The notes under the pieces are model-generated. The model had not been told where the DNA came from and did not search any database. It saw only the letters and a list, made by a program, of their open reading frames with translations. Below are positions 8,611 through 17,496 of a stretch of DNA of 64,000 nucleotides, piece after piece. The position numbers and the translations under genes are program-made. Source of the stretch: a virus; the IMG/VR virus record IMGVR_UViG_3300045049_000286, positions 1 to 64,000 of that record; one strand, 5' to 3'. Numbering within the stretch: the stretch's first letter is position 1; every line of letters begins with the position of its first letter.

Positions 8611-8882
8611 TCAAGGTCCCCCCGGGCTTCGACCCGACCTGCAGCACCGTCCTGCAGATGCTCCCCGCCGCCGGCCTGCACCGCGCCGTCTTCGGCGACG
8701 ACGACCAGGTAGGCGTCTACGAGATCTGGCCGATCGTCGGCTGGGCCTCGGTGATGCACATACCGGCCGACGGCCTGCCCGTCGTCGCCCTCGAACCCGT
8801 CGTCGACGCCGAGGACTACGGCCCGATCATCGCCTCCGACCTCACCCGCGAGACCGGCCTGGACCTTCGGCGGGTGGAATGA
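8607..8882 (+). CDS. small unknown protein
   Basis: 91 residues, starting within the end of the previous gene (ATGATCA context) and overlapping the helicase gene by ATGA. It has an alpha/beta look (VGVYEIWPIVGWASVMHIP; LPVVALEPVVDAEDYGPI) with an acidic C-terminal half. No recognised domain. Its coupling suggests co-expression with the helicase. Confidence 0.6.
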   Translation: MIKVPPGFDPTCSTVLQMLPAAGLHRAVFGDDDQVGVYEIWPIVGWASVMHIPADGLPVVALEPVVDAEDYGPIIASDLTRETGLDLRRVE

Positions 8883-10117
8883 ACCAGCTCGAAGAGCAGG
8901 TCCTGAGCTACATCGCGATCGAGGGCGACCTGGACACCGTCCGAGATGCCGGCGTGACGGCCGACCACTTCCTTCTGCCGGCCAACCGCACGATCTTCAA
9001 CGACATCCTGTCCTTCCACCGCGACTACGGCGAGCCGCCCACCCCCGAGGTCGTCCTCAAGGACCACCCCACCTTCAAGTTCGCCACCGACGCCGTCGCA
9101 CCGATCGGCTACCTGGTCGCGCAGCTCATCGAGAAGCGCACCCGCACCATCATCGAGGTCGGCCTCGGGCAGGCCATGTCCGCGCTCGACGACGGCGGCC
9201 CCGAGCGCGCCCTGCAGGTGCTGCGTGTCCTGCAGACCCAGGCGGTGCTCGCCAACGCCCACATCACCGAGGTCGACTACGCCACCACCGGCACCGACCG
9301 GCTGGAGTGGTACCGCAACGCCCGGGAGAACCCCGACGCCATGCGGGGCCTGCCGACCGGCTTCGTGTTCCTCGACAAGCTCTTGCGCGGCATCCAGTCC
9401 ACGGACTTCTTCGTCCTCACCGGGCTGGCGAAGAGCTGCAAGACCACCGTTCTGCTGGCGATGCTGCGCACCGCATTCGAGGCCGGCGCAAAGCCGCTCG
9501 CGCTGTCCTTCGAGATGAGCTACCCGCAGATCGCCCGCAGGCTCGACGGCTTCACGTTCGGCATCAACCCCAACGACCTGCTCAGCGGCCAGGTCAGCGA
9601 GAAGGACTGGCGCCGACTTGAGCGCGAGCTGACGAAGGAGGTCGAGGACAAGTCGCTGATCTTCACCGAGGATCGCGCCGGCTCCATGACGGTCTCGGGC
9701 CTGGACCGCAAGATCGAGCAGCTCAACCCCGACATCGTCTTCCTCGACGGCGCGTACTTCCTGCGCGACGAGATCTCCGGCGAGACGCAGACCGCGCTCG
9801 CGCTCACCAACGTCTCCCGGGGCCTGCGGAAGATCTCCCTGGACCGAGGCGTGCCGCTGGTGGTCACCACCCAGTCCCTGCCGTCCAAGGTCGGCGCGAA
9901 GGGCCTGACCGCCAACAGCCTCGGCTACACCAGCGCCTGGGTCCAGGACGCCACCGCCGTCATCGGCATGGAGGCCACCGACGAGATCGGCGAGTACGTC
10001 ATGAAGATCATCGAAGCCCGCGAGGCCCCCCGCTCCCAGACCACCCTGTCGATCTCCTTCGATCCCCCGTCGATCGAAGAGGCCCCGCCGGAGGACGAGA
10101 ATGACTACCCCTACTAA
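8879..10117 (+). CDS. DnaB-type replicative helicase
   Basis: 412 residues, close to the usual DnaB length. The N-terminal domain (residues 1-110, LEEQVLSYIAIEGDLD, then AGVTADHFLLPANRTIFNDI) matches the DnaB N-terminal helical domain; the C-terminal RecA-like core has Walker A TGLAKSCKTT (181-190), LALSFEMSY (motif H1a-like) and Walker B NPDIVFLDGAY. The P-loop carries Cys instead of the usual Gly before Lys (SCKT rather than SGKT), a variant seen in some phage helicases. It would unwind DNA at the fork, loaded by the AAA+ protein upstream and paired with the primase downstream. Confidence 0.85.
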   Translation: MNQLEEQVLSYIAIEGDLDTVRDAGVTADHFLLPANRTIFNDILSFHRDYGEPPTPEVVLKDHPTFKFATDAVAPIGYLVAQLIEKRTRTIIEVGLGQAMSALDDGGPERALQVLRVLQTQAVLANAHITEVDYATTGTDRLEWYRNARENPDAMRGLPTGFVFLDKLLRGIQSTDFFVLTGLAKSCKTTVLLAMLRTAFEAGAKPLALSFEMSYPQIARRLDGFTFGINPNDLLSGQVSEKDWRRLERELTKEVEDKSLIFTEDRAGSMTVSGLDRKIEQLNPDIVFLDGAYFLRDEISGETQTALALTNVSRGLRKISLDRGVPLVVTTQSLPSKVGAKGLTANSLGYTSAWVQDATAVIGMEATDEIGEYVMKIIEAREAPRSQTTLSISFDPPSIEEAPPEDENDYPY

Positions 10118-10412
10118 GCGCTGTCCCGCCTGCGACAAGACCAAGGCCCTCGACGACTTCCACCGCTGCCGCACCCGCAAGGACGGCCGGCAGGGACGCT
10201 GCAAGGAATGCGTCAACGCCTACGCGAAAACACCCGAGCAGCGCGAGCGCCGCGCGGCAACCCAACGCCGCTATGCCGCCGCGCACCCCAAGGAAGTCCA
10301 GGCCGCTAGGGCTCGCTACTACCGCGAGAATCGCGAAGCCATCCTCGCCAGGGCCAAGGCCCGCCGCGACAAGCGCCGCGCCGCTGGGACCGTGACGCCG
10401 GGCAGTGGGTGA
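10101..10412 (+). CDS. small Zn-finger basic protein, possible endonuclease VII-type N-domain
   Basis: 103 residues. It starts 17 bases inside the helicase gene. The N-terminus CPACDKTKALDDFHRC with a later CKEC forms a C2-C2 zinc site of the type found at the N-terminus of phage HNH/endonuclease-VII-like proteins; the remainder is highly basic and helical (ARARYYRENREAILARAKAR). No HNH catalytic residues are visible, so it is either a truncated nuclease or a DNA-binding accessory protein. Confidence 0.6.
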   Translation: MTTPTKRCPACDKTKALDDFHRCRTRKDGRQGRCKECVNAYAKTPEQRERRAATQRRYAAAHPKEVQAARARYYRENREAILARAKARRDKRRAAGTVTPGSG

Positions 10413-10416
10413 GGAC

Positions 10417-11400
10417 ATGACCGCAGGCTGGTCGATACTCGACGGCTTCGCCAACCCTGTGCCGGCCAACATGGGCGCCGCGCTGCGGGCGCTGGGCATC
10501 GAGGTGTTGCGGGTCAACACGCGGGTGGACGACCGCAGCGAGGAATTGTGCATCCGCTGCCCCGAGCACGCCGCGCGTACCGGCAAGGAGGACCGCAAGC
10601 CGTCCTGCTGGATCAACTCGGTCTCGGGTGCCTTCGTGTGCTTCTCGTGTGGGTACAGCGGCCCGTTCGTGGTCCTTGCGGCCGACCGCCTGGGCTGCGA
10701 TCGGGCTGCGGCGGCCGTGTGGACCGCCGCCTACGGCGTGCGCTCGGTCCTACAGAGAACTGACGACGCAACTGCGCCGACGATCGCCCAGCACGAAGTG
10801 ATTCGCATCACCGAGGCGGCCATCGCGCTGTACGTGCCGCCGCCGCGCAAGGCCCTGGACAGCCGGCACCTGACCGAGCAGGCCGCCGCCGACTACGGCG
10901 TGCTGTGGAACGAGGAGCACCGGCGGTGGATTCTGCCGATCCGCGACCCGGACACCGGGGAGCTGTGGGGCTGGCAGGAGAAGGGGAAACGGTTCTTCAA
11001 GAACCACCCCGACGGGGTGAAGAAGTCCCTATCCCTGTTCGGCTGGGACACCCTCGGCGACGAGGACCAGCTCATCTTGCTGGAGTCGCCGCTGGACGCC
11101 GTGCGCCTGGCCTCCCACGGCATCCCAGGAGCTGTCGCCTCCTACGGCGCCCACGTCTCGGCCGCGCAGATGAACCTGATCCGCCGACGCGGCTCGCGGC
11201 TGATCGTCGCCCTCGACAACGACCGCGCCGGCTACGCCGCCGCCGACCGCATCGCCCGGCTCTGGCGCCAGCGCGGCGTCCCTATGCGGTTCCTGTCCTA
11301 CCACCACACCACCGCCAAGGACATCGGCGCCATGAGCGCCGCCGAGATCGACGAGTCCCTCGCGACGCTACGGCTGACCCCATACCTGAGAGCTGCCTGA
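10417..11400 (+). CDS. DNA primase, CHC2 zinc finger plus Toprim
   Basis: 327 residues. An N-terminal zinc ribbon (CIRCPEH at residues ~44-50 and CFSCGYSG at ~74-81) precedes a Toprim domain with LLESPLDAVRLASHG and LIVALDNDRAGYAAA carrying the conserved Glu and the DxDxxG-type acidic residues (here DNDRAG). This is the normal DnaG/phage primase layout. ATG at 10417 is preferred over GTG at 10405 because GTGAGGAC sits just before it. It acts with the helicase to start lagging-strand synthesis. No C-terminal helicase-binding domain is visible. Confidence 0.88.
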   Translation: MTAGWSILDGFANPVPANMGAALRALGIEVLRVNTRVDDRSEELCIRCPEHAARTGKEDRKPSCWINSVSGAFVCFSCGYSGPFVVLAADRLGCDRAAAAVWTAAYGVRSVLQRTDDATAPTIAQHEVIRITEAAIALYVPPPRKALDSRHLTEQAAADYGVLWNEEHRRWILPIRDPDTGELWGWQEKGKRFFKNHPDGVKKSLSLFGWDTLGDEDQLILLESPLDAVRLASHGIPGAVASYGAHVSAAQMNLIRRRGSRLIVALDNDRAGYAAADRIARLWRQRGVPMRFLSYHHTTAKDIGAMSAAEIDESLATLRLTPYLRAA

Positions 11401-12998
11401 TGTTCACCGGAACCCTCTACCCCTACCAGGTCGACGCGGTCGAGAAGATCATCGACCTGCGCAAGATCCTCGTCGCCTACTCCATGGGCACCGGCAAGAC
11501 GGTGTGCACCATCGCCGCGCTGGAGGAGCTACTCGGCCGCCGGGAGGTCAACATGGTGCTGATCCTGGTGCCTGCGTCGCTGAAATGGCAGTGGGCACAG
11601 TCCCTGGCCAAGTTCACCGACCTGCCTACCGAGGAGGTGACCCTGCGCGGCACGAGGCTGCGCGTGCCCACCCAGGACTCGTGCGTGGTCATCGACGGCG
11701 ACGCGAAGAAGCGAGCCGAGAAGTGGAACATCGCGAACTGCAACCTGGTCGACTACACCATCGCCAGCCACGGCGCGGTACTGAACGACTGGGACCAGGT
11801 CGCTGGCCTCCCCTTCGACGCGATCGTCGTGGACGAGGCAACGGTGATCAAGAACTTCGCGGCCGAGACCAGCAAGCGCATCAAGCGCCTGCAGACCCCG
11901 GTGCGGATCGCACTGTCCGGCACTCCGGTGGAGAACCGCCCCGAGGACGTGTTCTCGATCATGCAGTGGGTCGATGCCAACGTGCTGGGCCGCTGGGACC
12001 TGTTCGACAAGTCCTTCATCGTGCGCAACGCCTTCGGCGCGGTGAAGAGCTACCAGAACCTGCACCTGCTCAACGGCCGCCTGAACCGGCGCATGATCCG
12101 CAAGTCGAGGCTCGATCCCGAGGTCGCCAAGTACCTGCCGAAGGTCGCCGAGACCACCAGGCTCGTCACGCTCGACAAGACCACCGAGCGCTTCTACCGG
12201 GCCATCCTCGCGGACCTGCAGGACGCGCTGAACGAGCTGGCGAACTCCGGCGGCACGCTGGACCTCGCGGCCTACTACGCCGGTTCCGCCAGCATCGAGG
12301 AGCGCTCCGCGCAGGGCAAGGTGATGGCACGCCTGCAGGCCACCCGGCTGCTACTGGACCACCCATCGTTGCTGCTGGACTCCGCCGAGGCGTACCACGA
12401 CAAGGGCCCGGAGGGCTCCGCGTACATCGCCGAGCTGCTGGACCGCGCACCGGCGCTCGCGAACCTGAACGCCACCCCGAAACTGAACGAGCTGGAGCAG
12501 GTCATCGCCCAGCTCATGGCCGAGGACGGCGTGAAGGTCGCGGTCTTCACCCAGTACCGCCGGATGCTGCCCTACATCGCCGCCAGGCTGCAGAAGTACA
12601 CCGACATGGTGCTCTTCCACGGCGAGATGAAGGCCGACGAACGCGCGGCTGCCGTTGCCGCATTCTCCACCGACCCGGACGTTCGCGCATTCATCTCCAC
12701 CAACGCAGGTGGCTATGGACTGGACCTGCCCGTCGCACAGTACCTGGTCAACTACGACCTCCCCGACAGCCGGGGCGTCCTTGACCAGCGCAACACCCGA
12801 CATGTCAGAGCCTCGTCGCATCATGGACGCGTATACGTCGTGAACCTCGTCGCGGCCGGAACCATCGAAGAGCGGCAGCAGGCCACGCTCAACCTGCGCG
12901 GCCGGCTGGCCAATTCGGTCGTGGATGGCAAGGGCGGCGGCGAGATCGTGAACGACGTAGCGTCCCTGACCAGTTTCATCGGCTCCGGCAGGAGCTGA
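11400..12998 (+). CDS. SNF2-family DEAD-like helicase/ATPase
   Basis: 532 residues, ATG overlapping the primase stop (TGATG). Motifs in order: Q-like LYPYQVDAVEKI, Walker A YSMGTGKTVC (residues 27-36), motif II VVDEAT (a DEAT variant of DEAH), motif III ALSGTPVENR, then the second RecA fold with VAVFTQYRRML and TNAGGYGLDLPVAQYLVNYD. This order is that of SNF2/Swi2-type ATPases common in phage replication blocks, where they remodel or unwind DNA or stalled forks. Motif VI is unusual (DQRNTRHVR rather than QxxGRxxR). Confidence 0.88.
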   Translation: MFTGTLYPYQVDAVEKIIDLRKILVAYSMGTGKTVCTIAALEELLGRREVNMVLILVPASLKWQWAQSLAKFTDLPTEEVTLRGTRLRVPTQDSCVVIDGDAKKRAEKWNIANCNLVDYTIASHGAVLNDWDQVAGLPFDAIVVDEATVIKNFAAETSKRIKRLQTPVRIALSGTPVENRPEDVFSIMQWVDANVLGRWDLFDKSFIVRNAFGAVKSYQNLHLLNGRLNRRMIRKSRLDPEVAKYLPKVAETTRLVTLDKTTERFYRAILADLQDALNELANSGGTLDLAAYYAGSASIEERSAQGKVMARLQATRLLLDHPSLLLDSAEAYHDKGPEGSAYIAELLDRAPALANLNATPKLNELEQVIAQLMAEDGVKVAVFTQYRRMLPYIAARLQKYTDMVLFHGEMKADERAAAVAAFSTDPDVRAFISTNAGGYGLDLPVAQYLVNYDLPDSRGVLDQRNTRHVRASSHHGRVYVVNLVAAGTIEERQQATLNLRGRLANSVVDGKGGGEIVNDVASLTSFIGSGRS

Positions 12999-13020
12999 CA
13001 CCCGTTCGGCCGCTGTCCGC

Positions 13021-13051
13021 GCATTTTTTCCGATCATAGGCTGCATTTGCC
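13021..13051 (+). promoter_or_regulatory. CATT-box pair
   Basis: GCATTTTTTCCG (13021) and GCATTTGCC (13043), cores 22 bp apart, in the 100-base gap before the next gene. Very similar to the pair upstream of recA at 18914-18948 (GCATTTTTTGCG and GCATTTGTCC, 23 bp apart). An AT-rich patch in a GC-rich genome; promoter or operator role is inferred. Confidence 0.5.
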
Positions 13052-13100
13052 AGCGAGCGAGAAACTCGCATTCCTACTCCAACGCAAGGGCTTACCTGGC

Positions 13101-13589
13101 ATGGGCGAAAACGAGTCCTCCGAGTACGAACCGCAGCTCGATCCCGTCCCGATCGACCCCGTGGTCCCCCTCTTTCGCGAGTGGGCCCTCCTCAAGGCGC
13201 GCACCACCCAGCTCAGCGCCGAGCGCGACAAGCTGCGCGACCGCATCGCCAAGGCCGTCGAGGAGCGCGGCTACACCGACCACAAGGGCTCCCAACTCCT
13301 CGACCTGCCCTTCCCCCTGCAGGTCGGCGACACCACCTACACTCGCATCAAGCGCGAACGCCGCGTCAGCGTCGTCCCCGACGTGGACGCCGCCGAAGCC
13401 ATCTGCCACAACGTCGGCATCGAGAACGGCGTCGGCGACGAGTACTACGAGCGCGCCTTCCCCCTCGTCCGCCAGCTCGACGTGGAAATGCTCTACGTCC
13501 TGCTGCAGGAAGGCGTCCTCGACGAAGAGGACATGGACACCATCTTCGTCGAGCACGAAACCTACGCATTCCGTGGGCTCACCTCATGA
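13101..13589 (+). CDS. unknown coiled-coil protein
   Basis: 162 residues from the ATG at 13101 (AAGGG upstream); a TTG at 13047 would add 18 residues but lies inside the CATT box. Residues ~25-60 (LLKARTTQLSAERDKLRDRI) form a short coiled coil; the middle (YTRIKRERRVSVVPDVDAAE) and acidic C-terminus match phage proteins of unknown function. It overlaps the following gene by ATGA. Confidence 0.6.
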   Translation: MGENESSEYEPQLDPVPIDPVVPLFREWALLKARTTQLSAERDKLRDRIAKAVEERGYTDHKGSQLLDLPFPLQVGDTTYTRIKRERRVSVVPDVDAAEAICHNVGIENGVGDEYYERAFPLVRQLDVEMLYVLLQEGVLDEEDMDTIFVEHETYAFRGLTS

Positions 13590-13987
13590 CCGCCCGCAAG
13601 CGCATGAACTCCCGCCCTCTGCTCGGCCTCGGCGAAGCCCTGCGCCGCGAGGGCCTGACTGCCGACGACCTCGCTGACCTCACCTCGCGCGATATCACCA
13701 CTGTGCGGTCCTGGATCGGCGGCGGCAACGTGCTCATCGGAATGCGTCGCCAGCTCGCCCGCCTCCTCGACGTCTCCCTGGTCGACCTGGAGGAAGGCTT
13801 CCCCGAGTCGGCCGAACCGCCGGCTGCACCGCCCGCCCCGGAGGCCCCTGCCCCGCCGAAGAGCGTGCGGTTCGAGCCCTACCGAGAACTCATCGAGCCG
13901 ATCCGCCTCCCAACCTACGACGAGGCAGTCCTGCTCCTGCTCGACTTCCAGCGCCGCCTCGACGCACTCCTGGGGCCGCTGCGGTGA
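13586..13987 (+). CDS. HTH-type regulator
   Basis: 133 residues. Residues ~13-65 (LGLGEALRREGLTADDLADL, DITTVRSWIGG, RRQLARLLDVSLVDLEEGF) match a Cro/XRE-like helix-turn-helix; the middle is Pro/Ala-rich and the C-terminus helical. ATGA coupled to the preceding gene and GTGA coupled to the next. Likely a DNA-binding protein within the replication operon; target unknown. Confidence 0.6.
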   Translation: MTARKRMNSRPLLGLGEALRREGLTADDLADLTSRDITTVRSWIGGGNVLIGMRRQLARLLDVSLVDLEEGFPESAEPPAAPPAPEAPAPPKSVRFEPYRELIEPIRLPTYDEAVLLLLDFQRRLDALLGPLR

Positions 13988-14421
13988 AGTCCATCGACGT
14001 CTACCCAGGCACCCACCAGCCCATCGGCTCTCGGGCGCCCACGCCGCTCGCGCCGCGCAGCAGCGGTTGGGACGAGAACCCGATCTACCGCCAGGTACAG
14101 GGCTACATGCGCGAGTTCTTCGGCGTTGGCCACCTGTCCAAGGCCCTCGGCCGGTCCGTCAAGACGATCTACAAGTGGGAGACCGAGGGCCTGTTCCCCA
14201 AGGCCACGTTCATCTACAACGGCGCCTCCCGCAACGGTCAGCGCCGGCTGTACACCCGCGCCCAGATCGAAGGCGCCCTGCGCATCGCCGAGGAGGAGGG
14301 CATCCTCACCGGCCGCGTGCGCTACCTCGGCCAGACCCTCTTCCCCACCCGATGCGCGGACCTGTTCCGCACCACCAAGGGCATCCTCCCGCCCCCCATC
14401 ACCGAATGGAGCACCCAGTGA
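13984..14421 (+). CDS. MerR/excisionase-like HTH protein
   Basis: 145 residues, GTG start overlapping the previous stop. Residues ~45-85 (FGVGHLSKALGRSVKTIYKW, ETEGLFPKA, then NGQRRLYTRAQIEGAL) match the MerR/HTH_17 winged helix-turn-helix used by excisionases and phage regulators. The YKWE..G..P.A pattern and the RRLYT recognition wing are clear. It may regulate replication genes or act as a recombination directionality factor for the serine integrase; the latter is speculation. Confidence 0.7.
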   Translation: MKSIDVYPGTHQPIGSRAPTPLAPRSSGWDENPIYRQVQGYMREFFGVGHLSKALGRSVKTIYKWETEGLFPKATFIYNGASRNGQRRLYTRAQIEGALRIAEEEGILTGRVRYLGQTLFPTRCADLFRTTKGILPPPITEWSTQ

Positions 14422-15113
14422 CCGAGACCCGCCAGTTCGGCCGCCGCCGCACCGTCCCCGAGGCCGACACCGAGGCCCCGGCCGCGCCGAAGGCGAAGGC
14501 CGCCAAGTCCAGCAAGCCCGAGCCGCCGTCCTCCGCCGCCGCCGGCTGGGGCGCCATGGAGCAGAAGGCCGGCCAGGCGGGCGGCGACTTCTACCTCAAG
14601 GTCACCGAGCAGGAGACCGTCATCAAGATCATGGACGAGGCGCCGTTCGACAACTACGTCGCCCACTGGGTCGACGAGATCGAAGAGGGCTCCAAGTCGG
14701 TGCGCTGCTGGGGCGACGGCTGCCCCCTGTGCGCGATCGGCGACAAGGCCAAGAAGTTCTCCGCCTGCTTCAACGTCGTCTCCCTGTCCGACCCCGGCAA
14801 CCCCGCGCTGCTCGTGTGGGAGGCCGGCGTGAAGATCGCCCGGCAGCTCAAGGAGATCGCGATGGACGCCAAGAAGGGCCCCCTGAACCGGGAGGACCTC
14901 TACTTCACGATCAAGAAGAACCAGAAGGCCAAGGCGGTCGAGTACGTCCTGGAGCGCATCCGCGCCCGCGACCTGGAAGAGGAGAAGGGCATCGAGCCCC
15001 TGGACGAGGACACCCTCGCCAAGTTCGGTCCCGACCTGCGCGACGAGCCGGTCAAGGAGTGCCTGTCGGCCGACGAAATGAAGGACCTCGTCGACCTCCT
15101 GCTCGGCGACTGA
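14418..15113 (+). CDS. probable single-stranded DNA-binding protein
   Basis: 231 residues from a GTG overlapping the previous stop. After a ~45-residue Ala/Lys/Pro-rich N-terminus there is an OB-fold-like core (DFYLKVTEQETVIKIMDE, AHWVDEIEEGSKSVRCWGD) with a CxLC-type zinc/cysteine patch (GCPLCAIGDKAKKF), then a helical region and a very acidic C-terminal tail (CLSADEMKDLVDLLLGD) of the kind used by SSBs to recruit partners. This layout is seen in T4 gp32-like SSBs of actinophages. Assigned by eye; position before the polymerase supports it. Confidence 0.6.
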   Translation: MTETRQFGRRRTVPEADTEAPAAPKAKAAKSSKPEPPSSAAAGWGAMEQKAGQAGGDFYLKVTEQETVIKIMDEAPFDNYVAHWVDEIEEGSKSVRCWGDGCPLCAIGDKAKKFSACFNVVSLSDPGNPALLVWEAGVKIARQLKEIAMDAKKGPLNREDLYFTIKKNQKAKAVEYVLERIRARDLEEEKGIEPLDEDTLAKFGPDLRDEPVKECLSADEMKDLVDLLLGD

Positions 15114-15130
15114 CACCCCAAGGAGCAAGC

Positions 15131-15463
15131 GTGATCCCCACCATCGGACGCATCGTCCACTACACGCTCAGCCAGTACGACGCGGACGCCATCAACCGCC
15201 GCTACCGGCACTTCGACGCCTACCGCGCCAAGCACGCCGGCGACGTCGTCCCGGGCGAGCCGGGCAACACCGGACACGTCGGCCACTACGGCAACAACGC
15301 CCAGGCCGGCGACGTGCTGCCCGCCATCATCGTCCGCGTCTGGGGTGACACCGCCGAGTCGGCCGTCAACCTGCAGGTCCACCTCGACGGTAGCGACGTC
15401 TACTGGGCCACCAGCCGCACCCATGGCGACGGCCAAGGCCACTGGCACTGGCCCCTTCGATAG
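15131..15463 (+). CDS. small unknown protein, phage/prophage type
   Basis: 110 residues from a GTG with site AAGGAG eight bases upstream. The sequence PTIGRIVHYTLSQYDADAIN, then PAIIVRVWGDTAESAVNLQV and a His/Trp-rich end is of a type widespread in Streptomyces phages and prophages. Compact beta-rich fold likely. Function unknown. Followed by a hairpin terminator. Confidence 0.65.
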   Translation: MIPTIGRIVHYTLSQYDADAINRRYRHFDAYRAKHAGDVVPGEPGNTGHVGHYGNNAQAGDVLPAIIVRVWGDTAESAVNLQVHLDGSDVYWATSRTHGDGQGHWHWPLR

Positions 15464-15470
15464 GCCCCGC

Positions 15471-15525
15471 ATGGCAGCAGGGGCTGCCCGCACTCGGGTA
15501 AGTGCATACGAGCAGCCCCCGCCAT
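15471..15525 (+). terminator. hairpin terminator
   Basis: GGGGCTGC (15480-15487) pairs with GCAGCCCC (15512-15519), extended by ATGGC (15471-15475) with GCCAT (15521-15525). It separates the small gene from the polymerase gene. Confidence 0.6.
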
Positions 15526-15581
15526 CGAGTCGCCAGCACGAAGCCGAACGCGGTGACATTTCTACCGCACCGGAGACGCTC

Positions 15582-17474
15582 GTGCACGCATCCCAGGTCA
15601 TCACCGACACGCATTCCCTGGCCGAGGCGATGCAGCATTTCCTCGCCCAGGACTCCTTCGTCATCGACGTCGAGACGATCGGCGAGGACCGCCTGGTCCC
15701 GGCCGTCAACCAGGTCCTGTGGGTCGCGCTCGCCACCCACGGCCGCTCCGTCGTCATCCCCCTCGGCCACCCCAACGGCGACGAACTGCTGCGCAAGGCC
15801 ACGTGGCGCAAGAACAAGGACACCGGGCTGCGCGAGACCATCCCCGCCCAGTTCAGCCCCCCGCGCCCGCAGCTACGCCCCTCCCAGGTCTTCGAGGCCC
15901 TGGAGCCGCTGCTGTTCTCCGACCGGCAGAAGATCGCCCACAACGTGCCCTTCGACATCCTGTCCGTGGCCAAGTACTACGACGGCGCGTTCCCCGAGGG
16001 CCCGTACTTCGACACCGCTGTCGCGCAGTGGGCCGTGAATGAGAACCTGCTGAACTTCAAGCTCAAGCCCCTGCTGGAGCGCCGCTTCGGCCTGCGCTAC
16101 GACGACGCCGACGTCGGCAAACGCGTCGAGGACCACACCTTCCGCGACGTCGCCCTGTACGCCTGGCTCGACGCGCGCGGCACCTGGCTTCTCAAGCAGG
16201 ACCTCGACACCCTGATCGACGTCGAGCAGGTCCGCGACATCTGGAACCTGGAGATGGACCTGGTCCCGGTCCTGCTCCACATGCAGTCCCACGGATGCCC
16301 GGTCGACGTCGCCGAACTGGAGCGCATGCGCACCGACCTGCGCGCCAAGCTCATCACCGTCGAGGCCGACTGCTACCGCGCCGCCGGCCGTGTCATCAAC
16401 CTCGGCTCCTACCCGCAGAAAGCCGACCTGCTGTACGGCAAGGACGGCTTCAACCTCAAGCCCCTGCGGTTCACCGACAAGGGCGCCCCCTCCACCGACG
16501 CCGCCGCCCTCAAGCTCTACCCCGACAACGAGTTCTGCCGCACCCTGCTGGAGTACCAGGAGTTCGACAAGCTGCTGGGCACCTACGTCGAGGGCTACCT
16601 CGGCAACGACAAGAAACGCAGCCAGATCTTCGACGGCCGCATCTACCCGTCCTTCAAGCAGCACGGCGCCAAGACCGGCAGATTCTCCTGCTCCGCGCCC
16701 AACGTGCAGAACTGGCCCCGCCCCTCGACCGACTTCGGCAAACGCATCCGCGACATCATCATCCCCGGCGAGGACCAGGTGCTCCTGGTCGCCGACTACG
16801 GACAGATCGAGCAGCGCATCCTCGCGCACTACTGCGGCCCCGGCGCCCTCATGCAGGGATTCCTCGACGGCCAGGACGCCCACACCACCACCGCGTCCAC
16901 CGTCTACGGCGTGCGCCCCGAGGACGTGACCAAAGAGCAGCGCCAGGACGCCAAGGCCATCGCGTTCGCCATCAACTACGACGCCGGCCCCGCCACCGTG
17001 GGCGAGATGGCCGGCTGCTCCGAGCGCAAGGCCCGCCAGCTCCTCAAAATGCACGAGCAGGCGTTCCCAGAGATCTACGCCTTCAAGCGCAAGCTCAAGG
17101 CCACCGTCATGGGCCGGCGACCCACCCCCTACCTGCGCACCATCCTCGGCCGCAAGCGCCGGCTTCCGGACCTGCTGCACCGCAACAAGAACATCCGCGC
17201 CGACGCCGAGCGGCAGATCGTCAACTCCTGCATCCAGGGCGGCAACGCCGACCTCACCAAGCTCGCCATGGTCCGCTTCTACCAGATGCGCCGGCCCGGC
17301 ATGCAGCTCCTTCTCACCGTCCACGACGAACTCGCCGCCCTGGCCCCGCGCGACGACGCCGAGGAGTGCGCGAAGGTCCTGCACGAGGCCATGGCCGGCC
17401 CCGAGATGCAGATGCTCGCCGTCCCCGTGGTCACCGACGTGAAAATCTGCAACCGCTGGTCCGAGGGCAAGTAA
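15582..17474 (+). CDS. family A DNA polymerase (PolI-like) with 3'-5' exonuclease
   Basis: 630 residues; GTG at 15582 is preferred because GGAGAC precedes it. Exonuclease motifs: VIDVETIGED (D29, E31), IAHNVPFD, and a Y-containing Exo III region (HTFRDVALYAW). Polymerase motifs: A LLVADYGQIEQRILAHY (usual DYSQIELR), B RQDAKAIAFAINYD (usual RxxxKxxxFGxxYG), C LLTVHDEL. No 5' nuclease domain, as usual for phages. The two glycines of motif B are Ala and Asp, and motif A has G and Q substitutions, so the active site is divergent but catalytic Asp, Lys and Arg are kept. The main replicative polymerase. Confidence 0.93.
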   Translation: MHASQVITDTHSLAEAMQHFLAQDSFVIDVETIGEDRLVPAVNQVLWVALATHGRSVVIPLGHPNGDELLRKATWRKNKDTGLRETIPAQFSPPRPQLRPSQVFEALEPLLFSDRQKIAHNVPFDILSVAKYYDGAFPEGPYFDTAVAQWAVNENLLNFKLKPLLERRFGLRYDDADVGKRVEDHTFRDVALYAWLDARGTWLLKQDLDTLIDVEQVRDIWNLEMDLVPVLLHMQSHGCPVDVAELERMRTDLRAKLITVEADCYRAAGRVINLGSYPQKADLLYGKDGFNLKPLRFTDKGAPSTDAAALKLYPDNEFCRTLLEYQEFDKLLGTYVEGYLGNDKKRSQIFDGRIYPSFKQHGAKTGRFSCSAPNVQNWPRPSTDFGKRIRDIIIPGEDQVLLVADYGQIEQRILAHYCGPGALMQGFLDGQDAHTTTASTVYGVRPEDVTKEQRQDAKAIAFAINYDAGPATVGEMAGCSERKARQLLKMHEQAFPEIYAFKRKLKATVMGRRPTPYLRTILGRKRRLPDLLHRNKNIRADAERQIVNSCIQGGNADLTKLAMVRFYQMRRPGMQLLLTVHDELAALAPRDDAEECAKVLHEAMAGPEMQMLAVPVVTDVKICNRWSEGK

Positions 17475-17484
17475 TTGACGCGCC

Positions 17485-17490
17485 TACAGT
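17485..17490 (+). promoter_or_regulatory. possible -10 of a leaderless transcript
   Basis: TACAGT ends six bases before the ATG at 17497, and no ribosome binding site is present. Such spacing predicts transcription starting at or next to the start codon. The -35 is not clear. Confidence 0.35.
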
Positions 17491-17496
17491 GTCCGC

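Noticed and set aside
8816-10216. Minus-strand open frame of 466 codons opposite the helicase
   Set aside because: Shadow of the helicase frame caused by high GC at third positions.
15873-17384. Minus-strand open frame of 503 codons opposite the DNA polymerase
   Set aside because: Low-complexity Gly/Val/Ala sequence with no motif, fully inside a clear polymerase gene.
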